Positions 36,552-47,469 of a DNA stretch of 64,000 bases are shown piece after piece. Source of the stretch: Candidatus Nanopelagicus hibericus. Lineage in GTDB: Bacteria; Actinomycetota; Actinomycetes; Nanopelagicales; Nanopelagicaceae. The position numbers and the translations under genes were made by a program. A model generated the notes under the pieces. That model saw nothing but the letters and a program-made list of their open reading frames with translations, was not told the DNA's origin and did no database searches. The stretch lies in assembly GCF_002288005.1 (NCBI RefSeq), contig NZ_CP016771.1, forward strand, positions 124,001 through 188,000, given 5' to 3'. Position 1 is the first letter of the stretch. The number at the start of each line of letters is the position of its first letter.

Positions 36552-37576
36552 TGGCGCTAGTACTTGGAATCGAAACCTCCTGTGATGAAACCGCAGTTGG
36601 CATAGTTGATGGGCGAAAATTACTAGCAAATGTAATCTCATCAAGTGTTGAACAGCATGTCAGGTTTGGTGGTGTGGTTCCTGAGGTTGCCAGCCGTGCT
36701 CACCTGGAAGCGATGCAGCAGGTAATTAAACAAGCCCTAAAGGATGCAGGTGTTTCAATCAAGGATATCGATGCGATTGCCGTAACCGCCGGCCCAGGTT
36801 TAATTGGTGCATTACTAGTTGGGGTAAGCAGCGCCTCTGGCTTAGCTCTTGCCTTAGGCAAACCATTATATGGCGTAAATCATTTATCTGCTCATATTGC
36901 AGTTGATCAATTAGATAATGATAAGAGAATTATACCAACAATTGCTTTATTAGTTAGTGGTGGTCACTCCTCAATTCTAAAAGTGAATAATCTGGCAAAA
37001 GATGTTCAAGTTTTAGGTGCAACAATTGATGATGCAGCAGGTGAAGCATTTGACAAGATTGCCAGAATCATGGGGTTAGGTTTTCCAGGTGGGCCACTAA
37101 TTGATAAGCAATCTAAAGATGGTGACTTGCACCATGTTAATTTCCCACGTGGTTTAACCTCAGCTGCTGATTTGGATAAGCATCAATATAATTTTTCATT
37201 TTCAGGTTTAAAAACAGCGGTAGCAAGATATATTGAGAAGACTCCAAATTATAAAAAGAGTGATCTTGCCGCCTCTTTTCAAGAAGCAGTTGTTGACGTG
37301 TTGCTGATTAAATCATTAGCTGCCTGCAAAGAAAGTGGCATTGATAATTTAATTATTGCAGGAGGAGTCGCTGCCAACAGCAGGCTGCGAGAGCTGGCAA
37401 AGCAACGGTGTGAGAAAGCCAAAATCCACCTTTCAATTCCCCCAGTTGGGCTTTGTACCGACAATGGCGCGATGGTGGCCGCCCTTGGTAGCCTGGCTAT
37501 AACCGAGGGTGTAAAGCCCTCTGAGATAGGCGTAGCAGCTGATTCAGCCGCCTCAATTGCCCAAGTAATCTGGTAA
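36551..37576 (+). CDS. tsaD: tRNA threonylcarbamoyltransferase TsaD
   Basis: TsaD transfers the threonylcarbamoyl group to A37 of tRNA. The 341-residue ASKHA protein starts [18 protein letters not shown]; the metal-binding histidines lie in HLSAHIA (about residues 111-115), followed by LLVSGGHSS and the C-terminal [12 protein letters not shown]. It overlaps the tsaB-rimI stop by one base and completes the tsaE-tsaB-tsaD set. Confidence 0.97.
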   Translation: MALVLGIETSCDETAVGIVDGRKLLANVISSSVEQHVRFGGVVPEVASRAHLEAMQQVIKQALKDAGVSIKDIDAIAVTAGPGLIGALLVGVSSASGLALALGKPLYGVNHLSAHIAVDQLDNDKRIIPTIALLVSGGHSSILKVNNLAKDVQVLGATIDDAAGEAFDKIARIMGLGFPGGPLIDKQSKDGDLHHVNFPRGLTSAADLDKHQYNFSFSGLKTAVARYIEKTPNYKKSDLAASFQEAVVDVLLIKSLAACKESGIDNLIIAGGVAANSRLRELAKQRCEKAKIHLSIPPVGLCTDNGAMVAALGSLAITEGVKPSEIGVAADSAASIAQVIW

Positions 37577-37588
37577 TCAGCGCTTAAT

Positions 37589-37617
37589 TTGCACTGATAC
37601 CGCCCGCCCTTTAAAGT
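37589..37617 (+). promoter_or_regulatory. groESL promoter, TTGCAC-N17-TAAAGT
   Basis: TTGCAC at 37589-37594 and TAAAGT at 37612-37617 with a 17-base spacer. A CIRCE operator begins 5 bases after the -10 box, at the expected start point. Together they fit a housekeeping-sigma promoter blocked by HrcA. Confidence 0.6.
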
Positions 37618-37622
37618 TGGCT

Positions 37623-37649
37623 TTAGCACTCTAAGCCCCCGTGTGCTAA
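37623..37649. promoter_or_regulatory. CIRCE operator (HrcA site) upstream of groES
   Basis: TTAGCACTC (37623-37631), 9 bases, then GTGTGCTAA (37641-37649). The consensus is TTAGCACTC-N9-GAGTGCTAA, so there is a single mismatch (T for A) in the right arm. HrcA binding here represses groESL until heat or unfolded-protein stress. Confidence 0.92.
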
Positions 37650-37704
37650 TTAATCTACGGGGTACTTCAGAGGGTAATACCGAATCTAAGAAGGAGAAAC
37701 CAGG

Positions 37705-39638
<1,934 letters not shown>

Positions 39639-39680
39639 ATAAAGTAAATTAACTTACGAGGCCTTGTTCTCAAAGTAGTT

Positions 39681-39695
39681 TTAATCGATTAACAT
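39681..39695 (+). promoter_or_regulatory. 12-base palindrome overlapping a leaderless -10 box before the ROK kinase
   Basis: TTAATCGATTAA (39681-39692) is a perfect palindrome with a central CG, as in many LacI-type operators. It overlaps TAACAT (39690-39695), which ends 6 bases before the GTG start at 39702. No ribosome site is visible. This suggests a leaderless, possibly repressed, promoter. Confidence 0.35.
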
Positions 39696-39701
39696 CAATC
39701 G

Positions 39702-40454
39702 GTGAAACTTACAACGCTAACCGTTGATTGCGGTGGCACTGGGATCAAGGCCTCAGTACTTGATAAGAGCGGCAAAGTATTAATAGATTTTCCCTATCTA
39801 AAAACTCCATATCCACTATCACCTGCTAAATTAATAAAAATTATTGAAAATTTCATCGCAGCTGATAGCAGAATTAAGCGAGTTACAGTTGGTCTGCCAG
39901 GGATGATCAGAGATGGAAAAATTATTGTTATTCCGCACTATATAAATAGGAGCGGTCCCAGGAGTGCGGTTGATCAACAACTAAAAAAGGCTTGGTATGG
40001 CTTTGATATGCAGGCAGGACTTGCGAAAAAATTAAGGCTGCCAACCTTGGTTTTAAATGATGCTGAGGTGCATGCTGCAGCAGTTATTACCAAAGTTGGA
40101 TTAGAGACGGTACTTACCTTTGGCACCGGTTTGGGAAGTGCAATATTTAATGATGGCAAATTAGCCCCACATCTTGAAATTTCACACGCCACGATTCGGT
40201 ACGGTAAATCAATCGATGCTTGGATTGGTGAGATATCTCGCCGGCGGATGGGAAATCAGCTTTGGTCAAGGCGAGTAAAAACCTTAATCGAGGAGTTATA
40301 TCCAATGATTATTTGGGATAAGTTATATATCGGAGGTGGCAACTCATCAAAGATAAGTAAATCTGCTTTAAAAAGTTTTGATTATAAGGTGAAGATCATT
40401 CCAAACTCAGCTGGGGTTGCAGGTGGGGTTAAAGCCTGGGATTTGTTGACCTGA
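39702..40454 (+). CDS. ROK-family sugar kinase, polyphosphate-glucokinase-like
   Basis: A 250-residue kinase of the short actinobacterial polyphosphate/ATP glucokinase type. The phosphate loop TVDCGGTGIKASVLD lies at residues 7-21, the catalytic Asp in VLNDAEVHA (about residue 120), and LTFGTGLGSAIFNDG is the second phosphate motif. It would phosphorylate glucose using polyphosphate or ATP. The third residue of DCGGTG (usually I) is changed to Cys. No zinc-site CNXCGXXGC motif of other ROK proteins is seen, in line with this subgroup. Start GTG 39702. Confidence 0.85.
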   Translation: MKLTTLTVDCGGTGIKASVLDKSGKVLIDFPYLKTPYPLSPAKLIKIIENFIAADSRIKRVTVGLPGMIRDGKIIVIPHYINRSGPRSAVDQQLKKAWYGFDMQAGLAKKLRLPTLVLNDAEVHAAAVITKVGLETVLTFGTGLGSAIFNDGKLAPHLEISHATIRYGKSIDAWIGEISRRRMGNQLWSRRVKTLIEELYPMIIWDKLYIGGGNSSKISKSALKSFDYKVKIIPNSAGVAGGVKAWDLLT

Positions 40455-40475
40455 ATTTCATCAGATAAGTACCAA
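40446..40475 (+). promoter_or_regulatory. Candidate guaB3 promoter, TTGACC-N18-TACCAA
   Basis: TTGACC at 40446-40451 overlaps the stop of the ROK kinase, and TACCAA lies 18 bases later; the last base departs from TAnnnT. A TAAGGT box (40480-40485) ending 7 bases before the ATG is an alternative leaderless -10. Confidence 0.35.
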
Positions 40476-40492
40476 CAGATAAGGTTAGGGAT

Positions 40493-41602
40493 ATGTCCGA
40501 TATTGAATTAGGTCCTGGCAAACGTGCGCGGGCAGCGTACTCATTTGATGATATTGCAATAGTTCCATCTAGACGAACTCGAGATCCAGAGGAAGTTTCT
40601 ATCACTTGGCAGATTGATGCATATAAATTTGATTTACCATTTATGGCAGCACCAATGGACTCGGTTGTTTCACCAGCAACTGCAATTGAGATTGGTAAAG
40701 CAGGTGGCGTAGGAGTTTTAAATTTAGAAGGAATTTGGACAAGGTATGAAGATGCCGATAAACAATTATCTGAAATGGCTAAACTCTCTGAAGAGAGTGC
40801 AATTAAAAAAATGCAGGAGATATACGCTGCGCCAATTCAACCAACTTTAATAAAAGAGCGGATAGCACAAATCCGGGCAGCAGGAGTAGTGGTTGCAGGC
40901 GCACTTTCACCACAGCGGACTGCGCAATTTCATAAAGCTGTGCTTGACGCTGGGGTAGATATATTTGTAATTCGTGGCACCACAGTTTCAGCTGAACATG
41001 TCTCAGACAAAACTGCTCCCTTAAACCTAAAGAAATTTATTTATGAATTAGATGTGCCAGTAATTGTTGGCGGTTGCGCTACTGCGCAAGGTGCGCAGCA
41101 TTTGATGAGGTCAGGAGCTGCTGGTGTACTAGTTGGTTTTGGTGGCGGTTCGGCACACACCACTAAGAAAGTTTTAGGAATATCAGTACCAATGGCCTCA
41201 GCAGTTGCTGAGGTGGCATCAGCACGTCGAGATTATTTAGAGGAATCTGGCGGCAGATATGTGCATGTAATTGCTGATGGTTCAGTTGGGTCTAGTGGTG
41301 AGATTGCAAAAGCAATTGCATGTGGCGCAGATGCGGTAATGATGGGTTCACCACTTGCAAAGGCGGCTGAAGCACCTGGTAGAGGTTGGCACTGGGGATT
41401 AGAGGCACACCATGGCCAACTTCCACGTGGCAATCGGGTGCAAGTTGGAAGCGTCGGCAGCTTGGCGCAGGTGTTAACTGGACCATCTCACACATCCGAT
41501 GGATCGATGAATCTATTTGGCGCACTGCGCAGATCGATGGCAACTTGTGGTTACTCAGATCTGAAGGAGTTCCAACGGGTAGAGGTAATTGTTCAATCTT
41601 AA
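40493..41602 (+). CDS. guaB3: GuaB3-family IMP dehydrogenase-related protein
   Basis: A 369-residue TIM-barrel protein of the IMPDH/GMP reductase superfamily, of the GuaB3 type found in actinobacteria and cyanobacteria. The start YSFDDIAIVPSRRTRDPEEVS and the PFMAAPMDSVVSP block are typical. It lacks the CBS pair of true IMPDH. At the active-site loop, where IMPDH has GSxCTT, it reads GSAHTT with H222 in place of the catalytic cysteine. The true reaction therefore cannot be assumed. The usual neighbour guaB is not beside it. Confidence 0.9.
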   Translation: MSDIELGPGKRARAAYSFDDIAIVPSRRTRDPEEVSITWQIDAYKFDLPFMAAPMDSVVSPATAIEIGKAGGVGVLNLEGIWTRYEDADKQLSEMAKLSEESAIKKMQEIYAAPIQPTLIKERIAQIRAAGVVVAGALSPQRTAQFHKAVLDAGVDIFVIRGTTVSAEHVSDKTAPLNLKKFIYELDVPVIVGGCATAQGAQHLMRSGAAGVLVGFGGGSAHTTKKVLGISVPMASAVAEVASARRDYLEESGGRYVHVIADGSVGSSGEIAKAIACGADAVMMGSPLAKAAEAPGRGWHWGLEAHHGQLPRGNRVQVGSVGSLAQVLTGPSHTSDGSMNLFGALRRSMATCGYSDLKEFQRVEVIVQS

Positions 41603-41628
41603 TTGCTACCTGTGAAATCACTTAAAGT

Positions 41629-41658
41629 TTGACCTTAAATCAGATAAATTCATACATT
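41629..41658 (+). promoter_or_regulatory. Cyclophilin gene promoter, TTGACC-N18-TACATT
   Basis: TTGACC at 41629-41634 and TACATT at 41653-41658 with an 18-base spacer, the third copy of this layout in the window. A second box, TACAAT (41684-41689), ends 6 bases before the ATG and could give a leaderless transcript, which would fit the lack of a ribosome site. Confidence 0.5.
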
Positions 41659-41695
41659 TTTTCCTTTAAGTAAAATACTCGATTACAATTATCAA

Positions 41696-42352
41696 ATGCA
41701 AAAAATAACAAAGCCAATTACTTTCTTTGTAACACTTGTTATTTTATTTGCATTACCTCCAGTTTCAGCAAATGCAGCGCCACACAAATCAGCTGAGGTG
41801 AAGTGTAAGAAAACTAATGCCAAGGGACAGCCGGCAAAGAATATAACTCCACCTGAGGTTAAAGGTCCATTTAAGAATAAGACCTTAACCTTGACTACCA
41901 ATTGTGGTGAGATTGTGATTGCAGCAGATGGTAAAAATGCACCAATTACCGTAATCGCTTTGTCAGCATTGGCAAATAGTGGTTTTTTCAACAAAACCAT
42001 TTGCCACCGTTTGGTAACCGATGGAATTTATGTATTGCAGTGCGGGGATCCAACCGGAACTGGGATGGGTGGTCCAAACTTTAGCTATCGGGATGAGAAT
42101 TTACCGCTGCCAACCTTAGAAAATTACCCTGCTGGAATTGTGGCGATGGCTAACTCTGGACCAAATACCAACGGTAGCCAGTTTTTTATTGTTTACGAAG
42201 ATACTTCGATGGATCCAAATTACACGATCTGGGGCAAGGTCATTAAAGGACTTGATATTGTTAAAGCAATTGCCAAAGAGGGTGTTATTAATGGAACAAG
42301 TGATGGGATGCCTAAACAAACCATTGCAATTGAAAAGGTAAGAGTTCGTTAA
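41696..42352 (+). CDS. Secreted cyclophilin-type peptidyl-prolyl isomerase
   Basis: A 218-residue protein with an N-terminal signal peptide (to about residue 28, SANAAP) and a cyclophilin domain: FFNKTICHRLVTDGIYVLQCGDPTGTGMGGPNFSYRDEN, then VAMANSGPNTNGSQFFIVYEDTSMDPNYTIWGKV. The HRL, GDPTGTG and SQFFI blocks are the catalytic core, although the usual arginine-phenylalanine pair (HRV..F) is partly changed (HRLVTDGIYVLQ). It would help fold exported proteins. It ends in a 4-base convergent overlap with the next, minus-strand gene. Confidence 0.9.
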   Translation: MQKITKPITFFVTLVILFALPPVSANAAPHKSAEVKCKKTNAKGQPAKNITPPEVKGPFKNKTLTLTTNCGEIVIAADGKNAPITVIALSALANSGFFNKTICHRLVTDGIYVLQCGDPTGTGMGGPNFSYRDENLPLPTLENYPAGIVAMANSGPNTNGSQFFIVYEDTSMDPNYTIWGKVIKGLDIVKAIAKEGVINGTSDGMPKQTIAIEKVRVR

Positions 42353-43086
42353 TTAGTATTTACAATCTTAAATACCTCTGCGACCGATCCTGCCGGTAAA
42401 TTGTTAGCTTGAGCGTTTTTCTCGCCCCACTCCCGTACCATTTTTTCTAAGTTTTCATTATGGGCAGTTTGGCTCACATGGCTGTGAAGTGCTTTCATTT
42501 TCAGATCAAATGTTGAAGTGATATCAACAAAGTGATCTGGATTTGTACTAGACATAACCCAAACCTCTTTTACTCGCCAAGGTTGTAAACCTTCATCCTT
42601 TAATAAATCCTCAAAGGCAAAAGGATTTCTAGCATCGGGGTAAACCGCTTGAATTGCTGCCTCACCTGCCGCTAAATGATCTGGGTGAGAGGCACCAATT
42701 CGCTCCCAATTGCGCTCTGGAGATTGAATAACCATGCGGTCAGGTTTGGTAATACGTATTTGGCGCACAATATCTTTGCGCAATGCAATTGTTGGTTCTA
42801 ACCAACCATCACGGTAATTTAAAAAAGTAATATCACTTACACCAACCGCTTTTCCTGCTTCACGTTGCTCATGTTGGCGAATCTTTGGCATTTCCTCCCG
42901 TGGCACAGTCGGATCTTCACCACCTTGATCTCCGTTGGTGGCAATGCAGTAGGAGACTTTAATTCCTTTGGCACTCCAAAGCGCAGTAGTTCCAGCTGCA
43001 CCAAAGTCACAATCATCTGGGTGAGCAACTACCACTAATACTCGCTCGATCTCACTATCATTTAATGGCTCCATCATTGCCAACAT
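42349..43086 (-). CDS. PIG-L family deacetylase (Mca/MshB-like)
   Basis: A 245-residue zinc hydrolase of the LmbE/PIG-L family. The metal motif VVVAHPDDCDFGAAGT and the second histidine motif ASHPDHLAAGEAA are both present. In actinobacteria this family includes the mycothiol enzymes MshB and Mca; which one, or another N-acetyl-sugar deacetylase, cannot be decided here. It starts at ATG 43086 behind GAGG; an ATG at 43074 is possible. The gene is divergent from pcrA (46 bases) and convergent with the cyclophilin gene. Confidence 0.85.
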   Translation of the reverse strand: MLAMMEPLNDSEIERVLVVVAHPDDCDFGAAGTTALWSAKGIKVSYCIATNGDQGGEDPTVPREEMPKIRQHEQREAGKAVGVSDITFLNYRDGWLEPTIALRKDIVRQIRITKPDRMVIQSPERNWERIGASHPDHLAAGEAAIQAVYPDARNPFAFEDLLKDEGLQPWRVKEVWVMSSTNPDHFVDITSTFDLKMKALHSHVSQTAHNENLEKMVREWGEKNAQANNLPAGSVAEVFKIVNTN

Positions 43087-43119
43087 TACCTCAGCAATTA
43101 CCTATGTCTCACCGAGGGA

Positions 43120-43125
43120 TAGACT
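43120..43125 (+). promoter_or_regulatory. Candidate leaderless -10 box of pcrA
   Basis: TAGACT is followed by 7 bases and the ATG at 43133. The nearest purine run (GAGGG, 43114-43118) is too far from the start for ribosome binding. The -35 is weak. Confidence 0.4.
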
Positions 43126-43132
43126 TACCAAT

Positions 43133-45346
43133 ATGTCTGCGCTTACCGATGGTCTAAATCCTCAACAATTAGCAGCGGTTAAGCACTCTGGATCACCATT
43201 ATTAGTTGTTGCTGGTGCGGGCTCTGGTAAAACGCGAGTATTAACCAGACGAGTGGCTTATTTATTAGCAGAGCGCAATGTTGCACCATATGAGGTATTA
43301 GCCATTACCTTCACTAATAAAGCAGCTGGTGAGATGAAGGAGCGGGTTGCGCAATTAGTTGGTGATCGAGCAAAGATGATGTGGGTATCAACCTTTCACT
43401 CAGCCTGCGTTCGAATTTTGCGCAGGGAGGCTGCATTACTTGGATATTCAAACTCATTTACAATCTATGATCAAAGTGATTCATTAAGACTAGTCACCTT
43501 AGTAATGCGAGATCTAAATCTTGACGCCAAACGGTATGCACCAAGAGCGGTAGCAGCACTAATCTCCCAAGCAAAAAATGAGTTACTGGGCCCGGCTGAT
43601 TATCTAAATCAGAGCAAAGATCACTTCCAGGAGATTGTTGCCCAAGTTTTTGCCATTTATCAAAAGCGATTATCAGCTGCTAACTCTATGGATTTTGATG
43701 ATCTGATTGCTAAAACAGTTGAGGTGATGCAGCGATTTCCTGAGTGCCGGGCGAAGTATCGATCACGCTTTAAACATATCTTGGTAGATGAGTATCAGGA
43801 CACAAATCATGCCCAGTATGTATTAATCAAAGAGTTAGTTGGCAGTGAGCAAGAGGGTTTCCCGCCAGCAGAGCTTTGTGTTGTGGGAGATGCTGATCAA
43901 TCGATCTACGCTTTTCGTGGAGCTAATATTCGCAATATTTTGCAGTTTGAAGCTGATTACCCAAATGCTAAAACTATTTTATTAGAGCAAAATTATCGAT
44001 CTACCCAAAACATCTTAAATGCAGCTAACTCCGTGATTGCCAACAATGAGGGACGAAAAGAGAAGAATTTATGGTCTGAGGCTGGCGCTGGTGAGTTGAT
44101 TACTGGATATGTGGCAGAAAGTGAACATGATGAGGCGGATTTTGTTGTTCAGCAAATCCGTAAACTACAAGACTCTGGTAAATCTAATCCTGGAGATACC
44201 GCTATTTTTTATCGAACCAATGCGCAATCTCGGGTATTTGAAGAGGTATTTATGCGAGTAGCTATTCCCTACAAAGTAGTTGGCGGGGTGAGGTTTTATG
44301 AGCGAAAAGAGATTAAGGATTTCCTGGCATACCTGCGAGTGATAGTTAATCCAAATGATGAAGTATCAATGCGCAGAATCATTAACACTCCTAAACGAGG
44401 TATTGGTGATCGGGCGTTAGATCAATTAGATCTATACGCTCAAGCAAATAACATCAGCTTTTGGCAAGCGCTAACTGAGGTCGAGAAAAACTCAGATATC
44501 GCACCAAGATCTGCTGCCTCACTAGTTGAATTTGTTAAATTCATTCAATCCCTACAAACTTTAGTAGAGGCAAAAACTCGGCCTTCAGTAATTGCGCAAG
44601 CAACCCTTGAACAATCTGGTTTGTTAGCTGAGTTATCGCAGAGTAATGACCCACAAGATGAGGTAAGGATTGAAAACTTAGAGGAGTTAGTTGCAGTGGC
44701 CACTGAGTATGAAGAGGGTGAGGTAGATGAAGGTGAAGAGATTTCTTTAGTTGGCTTCTTAGAGGATGTCTCACTTGTTGCAGATGCTGATCAAATTCCA
44801 GAGGGAGAGGATCATGGTGGTGTTGTAACTATGATGACACTGCACACCGCTAAAGGCTTAGAGTTTCCAACTGTTTTCTTAACTGGAATGGAAGAGGGAA
44901 TTTTCCCCCACTCTAGAACTCTTGGTGATCCAGATGAATTGCAAGAGGAGCGCCGGCTTGCCTACGTTGGCCTGACCAGAGCTAGGCAGAATTTATTTAT
45001 CACCAGGGCTGAGTATCGATCCTCTTGGGGAGCGCCAAATTACAACCCGGCTTCAAGATTTTTAAGTGAAATTCCAGACTCGGTAATTGAATGGAACCAA
45101 AGCGCAGAGAGATTTTCACCGATGAAAACTTCAATAAAAAGATCATTCATTCCATCTAAAGCAACCGGCAAGATCAGCAATACGATGAAGCTTGAGGTTG
45201 GTGAGCGAGTTTCCCACGACACCTTTGGATTAGGAACAGTGGTTGCCGTTACTGGTGAGGCAGATCGCGCTGAGGCAACTATTAATTTTGGCTCATTTGG
45301 TGAGAAGCGACTACTGCTTCGTTATGCACCAGTTGAGAAATTATAA
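43133..45346 (+). CDS. pcrA: ATP-dependent DNA helicase PcrA/UvrD
   Basis: A superfamily 1A 3'-5' helicase used in repair and replication restart. The 737 residues carry motif I GAGSGKTRVLTRR (near residue 28), Ia ITFTNKAAGEMK, II VDEYQDTN, III VVGDADQSIYAFRGA, IV EQNYRS, V TLHTAKGLEFPTVFLTGMEEGIFPH and VI EERRLAYVGLTRA. The C-terminal GERVSHDTFGLGTVVAVTG is the RNA-polymerase-binding Tudor-like domain of PcrA. It precedes sucCD as in other actinobacteria. Confidence 0.96.
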   Translation: MSALTDGLNPQQLAAVKHSGSPLLVVAGAGSGKTRVLTRRVAYLLAERNVAPYEVLAITFTNKAAGEMKERVAQLVGDRAKMMWVSTFHSACVRILRREAALLGYSNSFTIYDQSDSLRLVTLVMRDLNLDAKRYAPRAVAALISQAKNELLGPADYLNQSKDHFQEIVAQVFAIYQKRLSAANSMDFDDLIAKTVEVMQRFPECRAKYRSRFKHILVDEYQDTNHAQYVLIKELVGSEQEGFPPAELCVVGDADQSIYAFRGANIRNILQFEADYPNAKTILLEQNYRSTQNILNAANSVIANNEGRKEKNLWSEAGAGELITGYVAESEHDEADFVVQQIRKLQDSGKSNPGDTAIFYRTNAQSRVFEEVFMRVAIPYKVVGGVRFYERKEIKDFLAYLRVIVNPNDEVSMRRIINTPKRGIGDRALDQLDLYAQANNISFWQALTEVEKNSDIAPRSAASLVEFVKFIQSLQTLVEAKTRPSVIAQATLEQSGLLAELSQSNDPQDEVRIENLEELVAVATEYEEGEVDEGEEISLVGFLEDVSLVADADQIPEGEDHGGVVTMMTLHTAKGLEFPTVFLTGMEEGIFPHSRTLGDPDELQEERRLAYVGLTRARQNLFITRAEYRSSWGAPNYNPASRFLSEIPDSVIEWNQSAERFSPMKTSIKRSFIPSKATGKISNTMKLEVGERVSHDTFGLGTVVAVTGEADRAEATINFGSFGEKRLLLRYAPVEKL

Positions 45347-45409
45347 ATTTATTGAATAAAACAATAGTATTACCACTAGGGCGGGCAGTAATTTGATCGG
45401 GGATAATTA

Positions 45410-46570
45410 GTGGATCTTTTCGAGTATCAAGCACGCGATCTTTTCGAATCACATCAAATACCAGTGTTAGCTGGCGCGGTGGCAACCACCCCAGAGCAAG
45501 CTTATGAAGCGGCAACAAAAATGGGTGGCAAGGTTGTGGTTAAGGCGCAGGTAAAAGTAGGCGGTCGAGGTAAAGCAGGTGGAGTCAAACTTGCTGAAAA
45601 CGCCAATGATGCAAAAGAAAAAGCCAAAGCTATTTTAGGAATGGATATTAAAGGCCACACTGTAAACAAAGTAATGATTGCCCAAGCAGCCCCAATTGCG
45701 TCTGAGTACTACTTAGCAATTTTATTAGATCGTGCTAATCGAAACTTTTTAGTGATGGCTTCCGTTGCTGGTGGTATGGAGATTGAAGAGGTTGCTCATA
45801 AGACGCCCGAAAAATTAGCCAAGGTTGGAATAAATCCAAATATTGGAATCGATAAGGTGAAAGCATTAGAGATTGTTAAAAGTGGTCAATTTCCAAGTGA
45901 TATTGCTGATCAGGTGGCAGATGTTTTAATCAAGTTATGGCAGGCATTTGTGAAAGAGGATGCAACTTTGATGGAGATAAATCCATTAGTAAAAACTGCG
46001 GATGGGAAAATTATTGCGTTAGATGGCAAGGTGACATTGGATGAGAATGCTGGCTTTAGACATCCAAACCATGAAGAGCTAGTTGATCATGCAGCCACAA
46101 ATCCTTTAGAAAAGCTGGCAAAAGAAAAAGATTTAAATTATGTAAAACTAGAGGGCCAGGTTGGAATAATTGGCAATGGCGCAGGCTTAGTGATGAGCAC
46201 ACTAGATGTTGTGGCTTATGCCGGTGAGAAATATGGCGTTAAGCCAGCAAACTTCTTAGATATTGGTGGTGGCGCATCTGCTGAGGTAATGGCTAATGGC
46301 TTGTCTATTATCTTGGGTGATAGCGATGTTAAAAGTGTTTTTGTAAATGTCTTTGGTGGCATCACCTCATGTGATGCGGTGGCAACTGGAATTGTGCAGG
46401 CGCTAGAGATGCTGGGGAGTAAGGCGACAAAACCCATAGTTGTAAGGCTTGATGGTAATAATGTTGAAGCAGGCCGGAAGATTTTAAATGATGCAAATCA
46501 TCCATTGATACAACAGTTAGAAACTATGGATGGCGCAGCAGCAAATGCGGCAGAGTTGGCAGGCAAATAA
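45410..46570 (+). CDS. sucC: Succinyl-CoA ligase (ADP-forming) beta subunit
   Basis: SucC, with SucD, converts succinyl-CoA to succinate with phosphorylation of a nucleotide in the TCA cycle. The 386-residue protein begins [19 protein letters not shown], has the ATP-grasp block [20 protein letters not shown] and the [17 protein letters not shown] region. It starts with GTG 45410 with GGGGAT as ribosome site. One-base overlap with sucD. Confidence 0.97.
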   Translation: MDLFEYQARDLFESHQIPVLAGAVATTPEQAYEAATKMGGKVVVKAQVKVGGRGKAGGVKLAENANDAKEKAKAILGMDIKGHTVNKVMIAQAAPIASEYYLAILLDRANRNFLVMASVAGGMEIEEVAHKTPEKLAKVGINPNIGIDKVKALEIVKSGQFPSDIADQVADVLIKLWQAFVKEDATLMEINPLVKTADGKIIALDGKVTLDENAGFRHPNHEELVDHAATNPLEKLAKEKDLNYVKLEGQVGIIGNGAGLVMSTLDVVAYAGEKYGVKPANFLDIGGGASAEVMANGLSIILGDSDVKSVFVNVFGGITSCDAVATGIVQALEMLGSKATKPIVVRLDGNNVEAGRKILNDANHPLIQQLETMDGAAANAAELAGK

Positions 46571-47451
46571 TGGCTATCTTTGTAAACGAAAATACCAAAG
46601 TTATTGTGCAGGGAATGACTGGCTCTGAGGGAACTAAACACACAAAACGGATGCTTAAAGCTGGCACAAAAATTGTGGCAGGTGTTACACCAGGTAAAGG
46701 TGGGCAACGGGTTGATATGGATGGGGTAGAGCTACCAATTTTTAATACAGTTGCTGAGGCAATATCTGCAACTGGCGCAAACGCATCAGTTGTATTTGTG
46801 CCACCAAAATTTGCAAAGGCTGCAGTAATTGATGCAGTTGATGCCGCAATTGCCTTAGTAGTTGTAATTACTGAAGGAATTCCAGTTCATGATGTGGCTG
46901 CTTTTTATGCTTACGCAGTAAGCAAAGGTAAGACGCAAATTCTTGGTCCAAACTGTCCAGGAATTATTACCCCAGGTAAAGCAAATCTTGGAATTATCCC
47001 AGCTGATATCACAGGTCCAGGCAAGATTGGATTAGTTTCAAAATCTGGAACTTTGACCTATCAAATGATGTTTGAGTTAAGAGATTTTGGATTTACTACC
47101 GCAGTTGGAATTGGTGGTGATCCAATAATTGGTACCACTCATATTGATTGCTTACGTGCTTTCCAAGATGATCCAGAGACAAAAGCAATTGTGATGATTG
47201 GTGAAATTGGTGGCGATGCTGAGGAGAGAGCCGCGCAATTTATAAAGGAGTATGTAACAAAGCCAGTAGTTGGTTATGTCGCCGGTTTTACCGCCCCAGA
47301 AGGTAAAACGATGGGACATGCTGGCGCAATAGTCTCTGGATCATCTGGAACTGCCGCGGCTAAAAAAGAAGCATTAGAGGCTGTCGGTGTTGCGGTTGGT
47401 AAAACACCAAGTGAAACCGCTAACTTGATGCGCAAGATATTGAATGGATAA
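46570..47451 (+). CDS. sucD: Succinyl-CoA ligase (ADP-forming) alpha subunit
   Basis: SucD (293 residues) binds CoA and carries the phosphohistidine. [18 protein letters not shown] is the N-terminal CoA site, [19 protein letters not shown] is conserved, and the active histidine is in [12 protein letters not shown] (about residue 246). It is coupled to sucC by a one-base overlap. Confidence 0.97.
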   Translation: MAIFVNENTKVIVQGMTGSEGTKHTKRMLKAGTKIVAGVTPGKGGQRVDMDGVELPIFNTVAEAISATGANASVVFVPPKFAKAAVIDAVDAAIALVVVITEGIPVHDVAAFYAYAVSKGKTQILGPNCPGIITPGKANLGIIPADITGPGKIGLVSKSGTLTYQMMFELRDFGFTTAVGIGGDPIIGTTHIDCLRAFQDDPETKAIVMIGEIGGDAEERAAQFIKEYVTKPVVGYVAGFTAPEGKTMGHAGAIVSGSSGTAAAKKEALEAVGVAVGKTPSETANLMRKILNG

Positions 47452-47469
47452 ATCGCAGATAGGAAAATA

